Shown one piece after another: positions 33,938 to 41,387 of a DNA stretch of 41,387 nucleotides. Location: the NCBI GenBank assembly GCA_002500925.1, contig DLTN01000116.1, positions 446-41,832 on the forward strand. Direction: 5' to 3'. Below the pieces are notes generated by a model. That model did not search any database. It was not told where the DNA came from and saw nothing but the letters and a program-made list of their open reading frames with translations. This stretch comes from Gemmatimonadales bacterium UBA7835 (GTDB taxonomy: Bacteria > Gemmatimonadota > Gemmatimonadetes > Longimicrobiales > Gaopeijiaceae). The position numbers and the translations under genes are program-made. The number at the start of each line of letters is the position of its first letter. Within the stretch, counting starts at the first letter, position 1.

Positions 33938-35101
33938 ATGAGCGAAGCCTCTAACGACTTCAGCTTCGGAACAAAAGCTATCCACGCAGGTGTGGAACCC
34001 GAGCCGGTCACAGGTGCGATAATGACGCCGATCTTTCAGACGTCGACGTACGTGCAGCCCGCGGTGGGAGAGCCTCTGTCCGGGAGCTACGACTATGGAC
34101 GCACGGCCAACCCAACCCGTGAGGCGCTTGAGGCCAGCATAGCTGCTTTAGAGAGCGGCTCGTTCGGTGTTGCGTTCGCATCTGGTCTTGCAGCCCTGGA
34201 GGCAATCGTAAAGAGGCTTTCAGCCGGAGACCACGTAATAAGTGAGGAAAATACCTACGGAGGCACGACCCGAATGTTCAATCACGTGCTTTCCCGCCTT
34301 GGTATCAAGTTCACCTATGTGGACGCGCGCGACTTAGAGGCCGTATCAGCTGCAATCCAGCCTAATACGAAGCTTATTCACGTCGAAACGCCGACAAACC
34401 CGATGATGAAGCTATGTGATATCAGGGCTATTTCTGAACTTGCGCACGCTAATGATGCCCTGCTCTGCGTAGACAACACCTTCGCATCTCCGTTCAACCA
34501 GCGACCACTAGAGCTAGGTGCAGATTTCACGATGCACTCCTCGACGAAGTACGTGAACGGGCATTCCGACGTCATCGGTGGTCTGATAGCAGTTCGAGAT
34601 CCGGCATTGGCAGACGACCTCTACTTTATCCGGAAATCGTCTGGCGCGGTGCCTGGCCCCATGGACTGCTTCCTGACTCTACGAGGCATCAAGACCCTAC
34701 ATGTCCGCATGATCCGCCACAACGAGAATGGTCAGAAAGTCGCTGAATTCCTTGAGATGCACCCAAGGGTCGATCGAGTGCTCTATCCCGGTCTCTCGTC
34801 TCACGAACAGTACGATCTCGCGAAACGTCAGATGAACGGTTTTACTGGAATGGTTTCGGTCGACGTCGGCACGCTAGAGCGCACCAAAGCTCTCACTGAG
34901 AACCTTAGGATATTCTCCCTGGCGGAGAGCCTCGGTGGTGTAGAGTCACTGGTAAACGTGCCCGCGCTCATGACGCATGGATCAGTACCTGAGGATAGGC
35001 GCGAAGCCATGGGTATTACACCAGGCCTAGTGCGCTTCTCAGTTGGCATTGAGGATATCGACGATATCCTCGCAGACCTCGATCGCGTACTCCAAATATG
35101 A
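33938..35101 (+). CDS. Trans-sulfuration PLP enzyme (cystathionine gamma-synthase/lyase family)
   Basis: A 387-residue Cys/Met metabolism enzyme using pyridoxal phosphate. SSTKYVNGHSDVIGG carries the PLP Lys204. Asp179 (VDNTFASPF) pairs with the pyridine nitrogen, and YDYGRTANPTR and ASGLAAL are the other cofactor contacts. The C-terminal SLGGVESLVNVPALMTHGSVP is shared by gamma-synthase, gamma-lyase and related lyases, so the reaction cannot be fixed by eye. No other methionine genes are adjacent. It starts the plus-strand block, divergent from glmM, with the M48 gene 33 bases downstream. Confidence 0.93.
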   Translation: MSEASNDFSFGTKAIHAGVEPEPVTGAIMTPIFQTSTYVQPAVGEPLSGSYDYGRTANPTREALEASIAALESGSFGVAFASGLAALEAIVKRLSAGDHVISEENTYGGTTRMFNHVLSRLGIKFTYVDARDLEAVSAAIQPNTKLIHVETPTNPMMKLCDIRAISELAHANDALLCVDNTFASPFNQRPLELGADFTMHSSTKYVNGHSDVIGGLIAVRDPALADDLYFIRKSSGAVPGPMDCFLTLRGIKTLHVRMIRHNENGQKVAEFLEMHPRVDRVLYPGLSSHEQYDLAKRQMNGFTGMVSVDVGTLERTKALTENLRIFSLAESLGGVESLVNVPALMTHGSVPEDRREAMGITPGLVRFSVGIEDIDDILADLDRVLQI

Positions 35102-35134
35102 ACGAGGAAGGTCTCAACAGAGAGGAGACGTTAG

Positions 35135-36148
35135 ATGGATGACGATAAAGGTGGGTCACAAGAGAAACCGGAAACACCCGGGGACGAATCCTCAAAAAGA
35201 ATCCTTCTCGACATCGCGCCGAGCGCTTGGGAGCATCCCGCGGACAAGGCAGCTCTCCAAGCACTAAGGCGGATTCCAATCTTTGACGAAGTGTTGAAGA
35301 AGATGTTTGGCTTCTTTGGAGAAAAACCAGTTCGATTAGCCTTTCAGGCTGATGCCGTCAGTGTCTCAAACAAACAGTTTCCGGAAGTATACCGTCTATA
35401 CAAGGAGGCCCTCCGCACTCTAGACGCTCCGCATGAATATCCTCTCTTCATGTCGCAGACCCCCATGGTGAATGCAGGAGCTTATGGGATGAACAAGCCG
35501 TTCATCATACTAAACTCTGGCACACGACTCCTACTGACAGACGAGGAACTCCAGTACGTCATAGCACATGAGATCGCCCACATCATGAGCGACCACGTGC
35601 TTTATAAGACTATGACAGTCCTGCTGATCAATCTCGCCAATATGGGCTTCCCCATTGTAGGTGTCGCAGCACGGGCTGTGCTTGTGGGGTTACTAGAGTG
35701 GTCACGAAAATCCGAGCTCTCTTGCGACCGGGCTGGATTACTCGCCATGCAAGACCCTGAAGTCGTAATGAGTGCGATGCTCAAGATGGCGGGAGGACCG
35801 ACCTCCCAGGACAGAACGGACCTGAACGAGTTCATCGTTCAAGCGGACGAATACCGAGAGAGTGGCGATGTCGCAGACCAAGTCTTCAAAGTCCTCAACG
35901 TACTCGGGCGTACGCACCCATTTCATGTGTTACGGGTCGCCGAGTTACGCGACTGGATCGAATCCGGTGACTACGACCGCATTGTAAGCGGGGAATACGC
36001 TCGGCGCGGAGAACCAGATTCCGTGTACGAAGAGGATCTAAGGGCGGCGGCTACTGCTTACGCCGACGAAGCAAGAGACTTATTGGATTCCATTACCGGT
36101 GCTGCGATGCAAGCTGGCTCAGACTTCCTGAGTGGCTTTCGAAAGTAG
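35135..36148 (+). CDS. M48 family metallopeptidase
   Basis: A zinc protease of 337 residues with HEIAH at 145-149 (AHEIAHIMSDH) and the third ligand Glu194 in SRKSELSCDRAG, the M48 arrangement. A hydrophobic stretch (about 160-188) lies between the two metal motifs, as in many M48 proteins, and could be membrane-associated. There is no N-terminal signal or transmembrane pair like HtpX; instead a charged leader (1-22) is followed by a helical domain. It is probably cytoplasmic or peripherally membrane-bound. The start has GAGGAG 8 bases before the ATG. The substrate is unknown. Confidence 0.9.
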   Translation: MDDDKGGSQEKPETPGDESSKRILLDIAPSAWEHPADKAALQALRRIPIFDEVLKKMFGFFGEKPVRLAFQADAVSVSNKQFPEVYRLYKEALRTLDAPHEYPLFMSQTPMVNAGAYGMNKPFIILNSGTRLLLTDEELQYVIAHEIAHIMSDHVLYKTMTVLLINLANMGFPIVGVAARAVLVGLLEWSRKSELSCDRAGLLAMQDPEVVMSAMLKMAGGPTSQDRTDLNEFIVQADEYRESGDVADQVFKVLNVLGRTHPFHVLRVAELRDWIESGDYDRIVSGEYARRGEPDSVYEEDLRAAATAYADEARDLLDSITGAAMQAGSDFLSGFRK

Positions 36149-36242
36149 TCCGTAATGTGAGCCTAATACTCGGGGAATCAGAGCAGACCGATAGAATTGG
36201 TTCGCCCCTTTTCTTTCGTCCGTAGCAGGCTAGACTCCGGAA

Positions 36243-37544
36243 ATGCGCATCCTGATCGTTGGAAACGGTGGGCGTGAACACGCCCTGCTCTGGAAACTTA
36301 AACTTGATGCTCCCGAAGCCGAGTTCTTTGCAACGCAGCCGAATGGGGGGATGGCACCACTTTGCCAAGGTGTGGATATCCCGGCAACAGACAAGGAAGC
36401 GCTGGCTGACTGGGCCACGAAAAACAAGATCGACCTAACGGTGGTGGGCCCAGAAGGACCTCTAGCAGAAGGAATCGTGGACCGGTTTCAAGAACTGGAC
36501 TTACCCATTTTTGGTCCGACTCAGGCCGCAGCCAGTATCGAATCAAGTAAGGCCTACGCGAAAGAACTAATGCAGAAAGCCAGTATCCCCACGGCTAGGC
36601 ACCGAACTTTTTCTAAACAGACGGCGGCAGAGAAGTGGGTACATGAGCTCGGCGCACCCATTGTGGTGAAAGCGTCTGGTCTAGCTGCTGGGAAGGGCGC
36701 GGTCGTATGTATGACAGTGGAGGCGGCACTCGAAGCGATCCGTTCCATGCTGGGAGACATGGCTTTTGGGGAAGCTGGGCAGGAGATCATTATCGAGGAC
36801 TTCATGGAAGGAGAGGAGATCTCCGTCTTCGCGGTCTGCGACGGCAAGGACTTTGTTCTGCTTCCTCCCTCCCAGGATCATAAACGTGCGGGTGAGGGTG
36901 ACACCGGGCTGAACACTGGCGGTATGGGTGCGTATGCCCCGGTATCAATAGCGACTAGTGAGGTGATGGAAGAGGCGGCCACGAAGGTCATAGCACCCAC
37001 GCTGGAAGCTCTCGCAGCCGATGGCGCTCCTTTTCGTGGCCTGCTCTATGCGGGATTAATGAAAACGGAAGATGGACTCAAGGTTGTAGAGTTCAACTGC
37101 CGGTTCGGTGACCCTGAAACTCAGGTCGTCTTGCCACTAATGAAGTCCTCGCTCCTTGATTTGTTAGTCGCTGTCGCCCAAGGACGTTCAGTGACCAACA
37201 TTGTGGTTGAAAATCATTCCGGTTGTGCAGTGGCGACTGTCTTAGCCTCAGGTGGTTACCCAGGCAGTTATGCGAAGGGAAAACCCATTTACCTGCCCAC
37301 CGAGCTAGAATCAGACGACCTGGTGCTTTTTCACGCTGGGACCGCCGGTACAGCGGATGCCTTGGTCACGTCCGGGGGTCGTGTACTCGCTGTAACGGCC
37401 GTGGCTAAGACCTTTGCTGAAGCAGCTGAAGCGAGTCGGGCCGGAGCAAGCCAGATCGGATTTGAGGGGGCTTTTTACCGGGCCGACATCGGCTGGCGTG
37501 AACGGGTCCGAGTCGATCTTCCGCCTGAGGGCGAGACGGTTTGA
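36243..37544 (+). CDS. purD: Phosphoribosylamine--glycine ligase
   Basis: Joins glycine to phosphoribosylamine, the second step of purine synthesis. It is 433 residues. The N-domain start MRILIVGNGGREHALLWKL is diagnostic. The ATP-grasp region has PIVVKASGLAAGKGAVVC and EDFMEGEEISVFAVCDG, followed by DHKRAGEGDTGLNTGGMGAYAP and FNCRFGDPETQVVLPL. Its PRPP-derived substrate depends on prs, also in this window. It lies 94 bases after the M48 gene and 21 bases before mutM. All key motifs are intact. Confidence 0.97.
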   Translation: MRILIVGNGGREHALLWKLKLDAPEAEFFATQPNGGMAPLCQGVDIPATDKEALADWATKNKIDLTVVGPEGPLAEGIVDRFQELDLPIFGPTQAAASIESSKAYAKELMQKASIPTARHRTFSKQTAAEKWVHELGAPIVVKASGLAAGKGAVVCMTVEAALEAIRSMLGDMAFGEAGQEIIIEDFMEGEEISVFAVCDGKDFVLLPPSQDHKRAGEGDTGLNTGGMGAYAPVSIATSEVMEEAATKVIAPTLEALAADGAPFRGLLYAGLMKTEDGLKVVEFNCRFGDPETQVVLPLMKSSLLDLLVAVAQGRSVTNIVVENHSGCAVATVLASGGYPGSYAKGKPIYLPTELESDDLVLFHAGTAGTADALVTSGGRVLAVTAVAKTFAEAAEASRAGASQIGFEGAFYRADIGWRERVRVDLPPEGETV

Positions 37545-37565
37545 GGAAAATTATTTTTATGTGCA

Positions 37566-38396
37566 ATGCCCGAGCTACCTGAGGCTGAAACGATTGTCCG
37601 CGGCCTGCGGCCAAGGGTTACAGGGAAAACGATCGCACGTGCGGAGGTTTTGCGGCCCGACATCCTCAGGGAACCCAAACGCAAATTCACTCTTAGACTT
37701 CGCAGTCGGGGGATCGACGGTGTAACGCGACGAGCCAAGAACATTGTTATCGAGCTCGACGATAAATCAGTAATCTGGGTAAACCTGGGGATGACGGGAC
37801 GTCTTCTCCACTTCCCTTCACCACCCACTGGACCGGATCGCCCAACCCACACAGCTGTTCGCTTTCGTTTCGAGGAAGGCAGCACCCTCATTTTTGACGA
37901 CGTCCGTCGCTTTGGGACAGTAGAACACCTAGAGGCCAGTCTCCGCACTCAGCGCTCCGAAGCGATGGGGCCTGAACCTCTGACCGACACATGGCTTCCC
38001 GAGCACCTTCTGGAATCTTTGTCACGCTCAAGAGCCCCCGCCCGATCATGGCTTCTTGATCAAAGAAGGATCGCAGGGATAGGGAACATATACGCTGCTG
38101 AAGCACTCTTTCTTGCGGGGATAGACCCTCGTACCCCCGCTCGTGATATCGACCAGGTGAGAGTTCGGGCGCTTCACCGATCGATCCGGGATGTCCTACA
38201 AAAGGCCATCGACGCAGGAGGGACGACATTAAAAGACTATCGAAATGCGGAGGGTGAAATGGGCGAATACGGTCGACAGCTCTACGTTTATGGTCGAGAA
38301 GGTTCACCTTGTCATCGATGCGACTCACCGATAGAACGCGTGGTTTTCTCCAATCGCTCTGCCTTCCTGTGTCCAGTATGCCAGCCAAGTCTTTGA
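37566..38396 (+). CDS. mutM: Formamidopyrimidine-DNA glycosylase (Fpg)
   Basis: Removes 8-oxoguanine and formamidopyrimidines and cuts the abasic site. It is 276 residues, starting MPELPEAETIVRGL so that Pro2 and Glu3 are the catalytic pair. The helix-two-turn-helix region has GIGNIYAAEALFLAGI. The C-terminal zinc finger has CHRC and CPVC with the intervening VVFSNRSAFLCP. Q-Y type signatures (GRQLYVYGREGSPC) are conserved. The last part overlaps the start of the M16 gene by about 19 bases. Confidence 0.97.
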   Translation: MPELPEAETIVRGLRPRVTGKTIARAEVLRPDILREPKRKFTLRLRSRGIDGVTRRAKNIVIELDDKSVIWVNLGMTGRLLHFPSPPTGPDRPTHTAVRFRFEEGSTLIFDDVRRFGTVEHLEASLRTQRSEAMGPEPLTDTWLPEHLLESLSRSRAPARSWLLDQRRIAGIGNIYAAEALFLAGIDPRTPARDIDQVRVRALHRSIRDVLQKAIDAGGTTLKDYRNAEGEMGEYGRQLYVYGREGSPCHRCDSPIERVVFSNRSAFLCPVCQPSL

Positions 38397-39964
38397 GACG
38401 AGTCCTCAGTGCCCCTTGGTCGAAGATCAATGTTCAATTCTTTGGCCACATGGGTGCACTCACTGCCACAATCCTATCAATGGCTTGTGCACCGTCGACC
38501 CCGGGGCCCGAATTCAACCACCCAATCCCACCGCAGAGCCATGGCTTTGACGGCTTCCTGCCTGATGTCGAAAAAGTCGTCTTAGAGAACGGTATGCGGG
38601 TCTTAGTCCTTCCACGACAAGGGATCCCCACTGTCTCCTTCGTGATGCAATATGGCATTGGTGGGATTCACGAGCGTCCGGGTGAGACGGGAGTTGCCCA
38701 CCTTCTTGAACACATGCTTTTCAAGGGGTCTGAGACTATCGGTACTACGGATGTCGCCGCAGAACGCGTCCTCTTCGATATGATAGACGAGCTGCACGAG
38801 GACATGGTCGCAGCGCATGAGTCCGACGATCTTGCCGAGGTCAAAAGACTCGAGGATGAAATAAATCGCTTAGAGGACCAGGCTCGAGAGTTCGTGGTGA
38901 CGAACGAATTCGATCGCATCCTGTCTCGAGCGGGTGCTCGGGGTTTAAATGCAACAACGACATCCGAATCGACAATCTACTTTGTCGAACTTCCTGCCAA
39001 TCGGGCAGAACTGTTCTTTGCACTAGAAGCCGATCGTATGGTTAACCCAGTCTTTCGCGAATTCTACTCAGAGCGGGACGTCGTGATGGAAGAACGGCGC
39101 ATGAGAGTCGACTCGAGTCCCCGCGGCACTCTCTACGAACGCCATTTATCGACTGCCTTCAAGATACACCCCTACGGCCAACCAGTCGTGGGGTTGATGG
39201 AAGACCTAAGGAGACTCGGACGACGTGACGTAGAGCGCTACTACCAAGATTACTACGGTCCCAACAATGCTGTGCTAGCGGTGGTCGGCAATGTAGAGTC
39301 CGATGACGTCGCTGCATGGGCCAGACATTACCTTGGCCCTATTCCAGAGAGACTAGATCCGCCTATGGTAGAGTCACTGGAGCCAGAACAGACTGAGGAG
39401 CGACGGGTCATAATTGAATGGGATGCAGAACCCGCTCTGCGCATCGGATGGCACGTGCCCGAAGCAACGCACAATGATGCTGCAGCCATCGCCATGCTGT
39501 CAGTGATATTGACCGGAGGAAGAACGTCGCGACTCCACCGCCGCCTTGTGACTGACGAACAAATCGCAGCCTCGGTCTTTTCATCAACGGGACCAGGAAA
39601 TCGCTTTCCACAGTTATTTCAAGTTGACGTAATCCCCGTACACACAGCCTCCACCGAAACCGTCGAGGCTGCCATCTACGAGGAGGTCAAACGAATACAG
39701 GACGAAGGGCCAAGCGACGAAGAGCTTGAACGAGTACGCAATCAACTTGAGGCGGGAAGAGTGAGACGTCTTCAGTCCAACCTAGGATTGGCATTCCAGC
39801 TAGCAGACTCGGAGTCACTATTCGGTGACTGGGCTACGACGTTTAAATCAGCCGAACTCATGACAGAAGTTGTTAGAGATGACGTCAGGCGCGTTGCTCG
39901 TAGGTATCTGAACATTGAAAATAGAACCGTCGGCATTCTGCAACGTCCAAGCGTGTCGCGATGA
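38378..39964 (+). CDS. M16 family zinc peptidase with inserted coiled coil
   Basis: About 528 residues from the ATG at 38378; an ATG at 38450 would begin at the hydrophobic signal itself. ALTATILSMAC suggests a lipoprotein or secretion signal, though the lipobox is imperfect. The inverted zinc motif HLLEH (His108, Glu111, His112) and the later Glu in ERDVVMEE form the M16 site. In most M16 enzymes these are about 76 residues apart; here they are about 120, because a charged helical segment (DMIDELHEDMVAAHE, VKRLEDEINRLEDQAREF) is inserted. The second M16 half follows (WDAEPALRIGWHVPEA, TGGRTSRLHRRLV). It overlaps the next M16 gene by ATGA. Confidence 0.92.
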   Translation: MPAKSLRRVLSAPWSKINVQFFGHMGALTATILSMACAPSTPGPEFNHPIPPQSHGFDGFLPDVEKVVLENGMRVLVLPRQGIPTVSFVMQYGIGGIHERPGETGVAHLLEHMLFKGSETIGTTDVAAERVLFDMIDELHEDMVAAHESDDLAEVKRLEDEINRLEDQAREFVVTNEFDRILSRAGARGLNATTTSESTIYFVELPANRAELFFALEADRMVNPVFREFYSERDVVMEERRMRVDSSPRGTLYERHLSTAFKIHPYGQPVVGLMEDLRRLGRRDVERYYQDYYGPNNAVLAVVGNVESDDVAAWARHYLGPIPERLDPPMVESLEPEQTEERRVIIEWDAEPALRIGWHVPEATHNDAAAIAMLSVILTGGRTSRLHRRLVTDEQIAASVFSSTGPGNRFPQLFQVDVIPVHTASTETVEAAIYEEVKRIQDEGPSDEELERVRNQLEAGRVRRLQSNLGLAFQLADSESLFGDWATTFKSAELMTEVVRDDVRRVARRYLNIENRTVGILQRPSVSR

Positions 39965-41387
39965 GAAACCGCCAAGACTCGAGCACCAACGCGTCACTCC
40001 TAATCCTCGCGCACTTGTTGGCCGCGATTCTCATCCTTCCTGCCAGCTCCCTAGCCCAGATTGCCCAGCCCACAAACACGGGCCGTTCGGCAATCGAGAA
40101 TCTGAGCTTCAGACAGCTCGATTTTGAGCAGCCAGAAGTTTATCAGGTGAACATCGACGGAGTCGATGTGATTCACCTTGAAGACAGATCTCTTCCGCTC
40201 GTTACGGTCCATGCGTACTTCCGCGGAGGCTACGGACTTTTCGGTCGAGCAACCTACGCTGCCGCCTTAGGGCTACCCGCACTACTGAGATATGGAGGAA
40301 CAGACAGTAGGCCAGCATCAGAAGTGGATAAAGAAATCGCACATCATGCGCATCAGCTCTCATTTGGTAGCGCAGGAGGGAGCGTCACCTCCTCTTTAAA
40401 TACACTGACTCAACATCTCTCGACTGGTCTAGCTCTTTGGGGTGACATGCTTTTTGAGCCCGCATTCGATCAGGTAGAGATTGAGGCTTGGCGAACACGG
40501 CAATTAGAGGGGGTTGCTAGGCGCATAGACGACCCAGCCAGACTCGCGTACTCGGAACTCAATCGTCTTCTCTTTGGTGACCACCCGATCGGGTGGGAGA
40601 TGGAGTCAGATGATCTAGCTCCCGATCGACTGTCAGCAGATGTCTTCCGCGCGCTGCATAAGAAAGTGATCTGCCGCGATAACATCGTAATGGGTATTAC
40701 GGGGGATATCGGCCAACAGGACCTAGACCAAGTGCTGGAGCACTTAATCAAGAGGATTCCCCCCTGCGCGATGGCACTGCCTGAGCCGCCAACTCCCGAC
40801 ATAAGACGAGCCCAAGGGGTCTTCCTGATCGAGAAGGATCTGGACCAGTCGGTAATCGCCATGGCACACCCATCTGACGTCAGGCTCTCGGACGAGCCTG
40901 AGTACTTTGCCGCATTGATGGGAAACGCCATCCTGGGCGGCGGCGGGTTCTCCAGTCGTTTGTTGAATCGTGTGCGCACCGAGGAGGGATACTCATATTC
41001 GGCAGCGTCACTGTGGACCACTCCACGCAATCACCAAGGTCTGGTGGGAGCGACTACGCGGACACGACCTAGTAATGTGGCGCCCGCCATTGAAGCCATA
41101 CTTGAGACTATGTCTGTTTTAACCCGGGAAGCTCCAACGCAGGACGAACTCGTCACGACAGTCGCACAGATCGTAAACGGGTTCGTATTTAACTTCGAAT
41201 CACCGAGCGCGATCGTAGCAAGAAGTATGTATTACCTCGCGCAAGACATGCCCTTGGACTGGCTCGAGCGATACTGGACTGGAGTTCAGGAAGTAACACC
41301 TGAGAGCATTCGCTCGGTCTTCGCCGAGCATCTACACCCGAACAAGATGACCATACTTGTGGTGGGTGACCCCAACCGGATCGGCCT
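39961..41387 (+). CDS. M16 family protein lacking the zinc motif (partial, right edge)
   Basis: An open frame of 475 codons running off the window, starting at an ATG that overlaps the previous stop (ATGA). The N-terminus is a signal peptide (SLLILAHLLAAILILPASSLA, then Gln). The body is M16-like: LEDRSLPLVTVHAYFRGGYG, GDHPIGW, VMGITGDI, and the second-half LGGGGFSSRLLNRVRTEEGYSYS. Where an active enzyme has HxxEH the sequence reads LPALLRYGGT, so no zinc site exists. It is probably the non-catalytic partner of the preceding peptidase, as in two-subunit M16 systems. The end is missing. Confidence 0.9.
   Translation, partial: MRNRQDSSTNASLLILAHLLAAILILPASSLAQIAQPTNTGRSAIENLSFRQLDFEQPEVYQVNIDGVDVIHLEDRSLPLVTVHAYFRGGYGLFGRATYAAALGLPALLRYGGTDSRPASEVDKEIAHHAHQLSFGSAGGSVTSSLNTLTQHLSTGLALWGDMLFEPAFDQVEIEAWRTRQLEGVARRIDDPARLAYSELNRLLFGDHPIGWEMESDDLAPDRLSADVFRALHKKVICRDNIVMGITGDIGQQDLDQVLEHLIKRIPPCAMALPEPPTPDIRRAQGVFLIEKDLDQSVIAMAHPSDVRLSDEPEYFAALMGNAILGGGGFSSRLLNRVRTEEGYSYSAASLWTTPRNHQGLVGATTRTRPSNVAPAIEAILETMSVLTREAPTQDELVTTVAQIVNGFVFNFESPSAIVARSMYYLAQDMPLDWLERYWTGVQEVTPESIRSVFAEHLHPNKMTILVVGDPNRIG

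Noticed and set aside
40470..41030. Minus-strand open frame at the right edge
   Set aside because: Antisense to a clear M16-family coding frame with signal peptide and conserved motifs.
1..41387. CRISPR arrays, insertion sequences, integrases, toxin-antitoxin pairs or phage genes
   Set aside because: No repeated spacers, transposase motifs, terminal repeats or phage-like products were seen in either strand.

Overview
The window is a dense, housekeeping-type stretch of bacterial chromosome. Almost every base is in a gene, and no insertion sequence, prophage, CRISPR array or integron was seen. The organism is probably a diderm. It has GmhA (a heptose precursor enzyme of lipopolysaccharide), an exported beta-rich protein, a putative lipoprotein and a System I-type cytochrome c maturation cluster. 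The mix of paired M16 peptidases, a membrane pyrophosphatase and a CxxxY-type CcmE next to a zinc-ribbon protein fits Gemmatimonadota or a relative. Base composition looks only moderately GC-rich by eye. The phylum assignment is inference.

Layout: from about 1 to 33,800 all genes read on the minus strand, so transcription runs right to left. From 33,938 to the end all read on the plus strand, with a divergent promoter region between glmM and a metB-like gene. In minus-strand order the blocks are: (a) glmM-glmS, making glucosamine phosphates for the envelope; (b) dtd-maf-glpK; (c) ccmE-ccmF-(CcmI-like zinc-ribbon)-ccmA-ccmB-ccmC-ccmD, for heme delivery and cytochrome c maturation, followed by an exported protein; (d) recA; (e) alaS, two small ORFs and gmhA; (f) an SDR reductase, a CCA-adding-type nucleotidyltransferase and rarA; (g) hflX, pdxJ, an LPG-synthase-like membrane protein and ispE; (h) tRNA-Gln(UUG), a 596-residue exported protein, prs, rplY, pth, hppA, an M20 peptidase and rpsF, which runs off the left edge. 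The plus-strand block is a metB-like gene, an M48 peptidase, purD, mutM and two M16-family genes; the second runs off the right edge.

Many neighbouring genes overlap by 1-4 bases at ATGA, GTGA or TGATG junctions, which points to translationally coupled operons. The order ispE / tRNA-Gln / prs / rplY / pth matches a widespread bacterial arrangement. Here it is interrupted by a lineage-specific exported protein, and hppA plus a peptidase lie between pth and rpsF.

Most noteworthy points: the CcmE heme-ligand motif is CxxxY rather than HxxxY, and no CcmG or CcmH is seen nearby. The conserved start of HflX lies upstream of any standard start codon. An active M16 peptidase with an inserted coiled coil is paired with a partner lacking the zinc motif. 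The GlmM carries archaeal-like signature loops. No clearly new multi-gene system was found.
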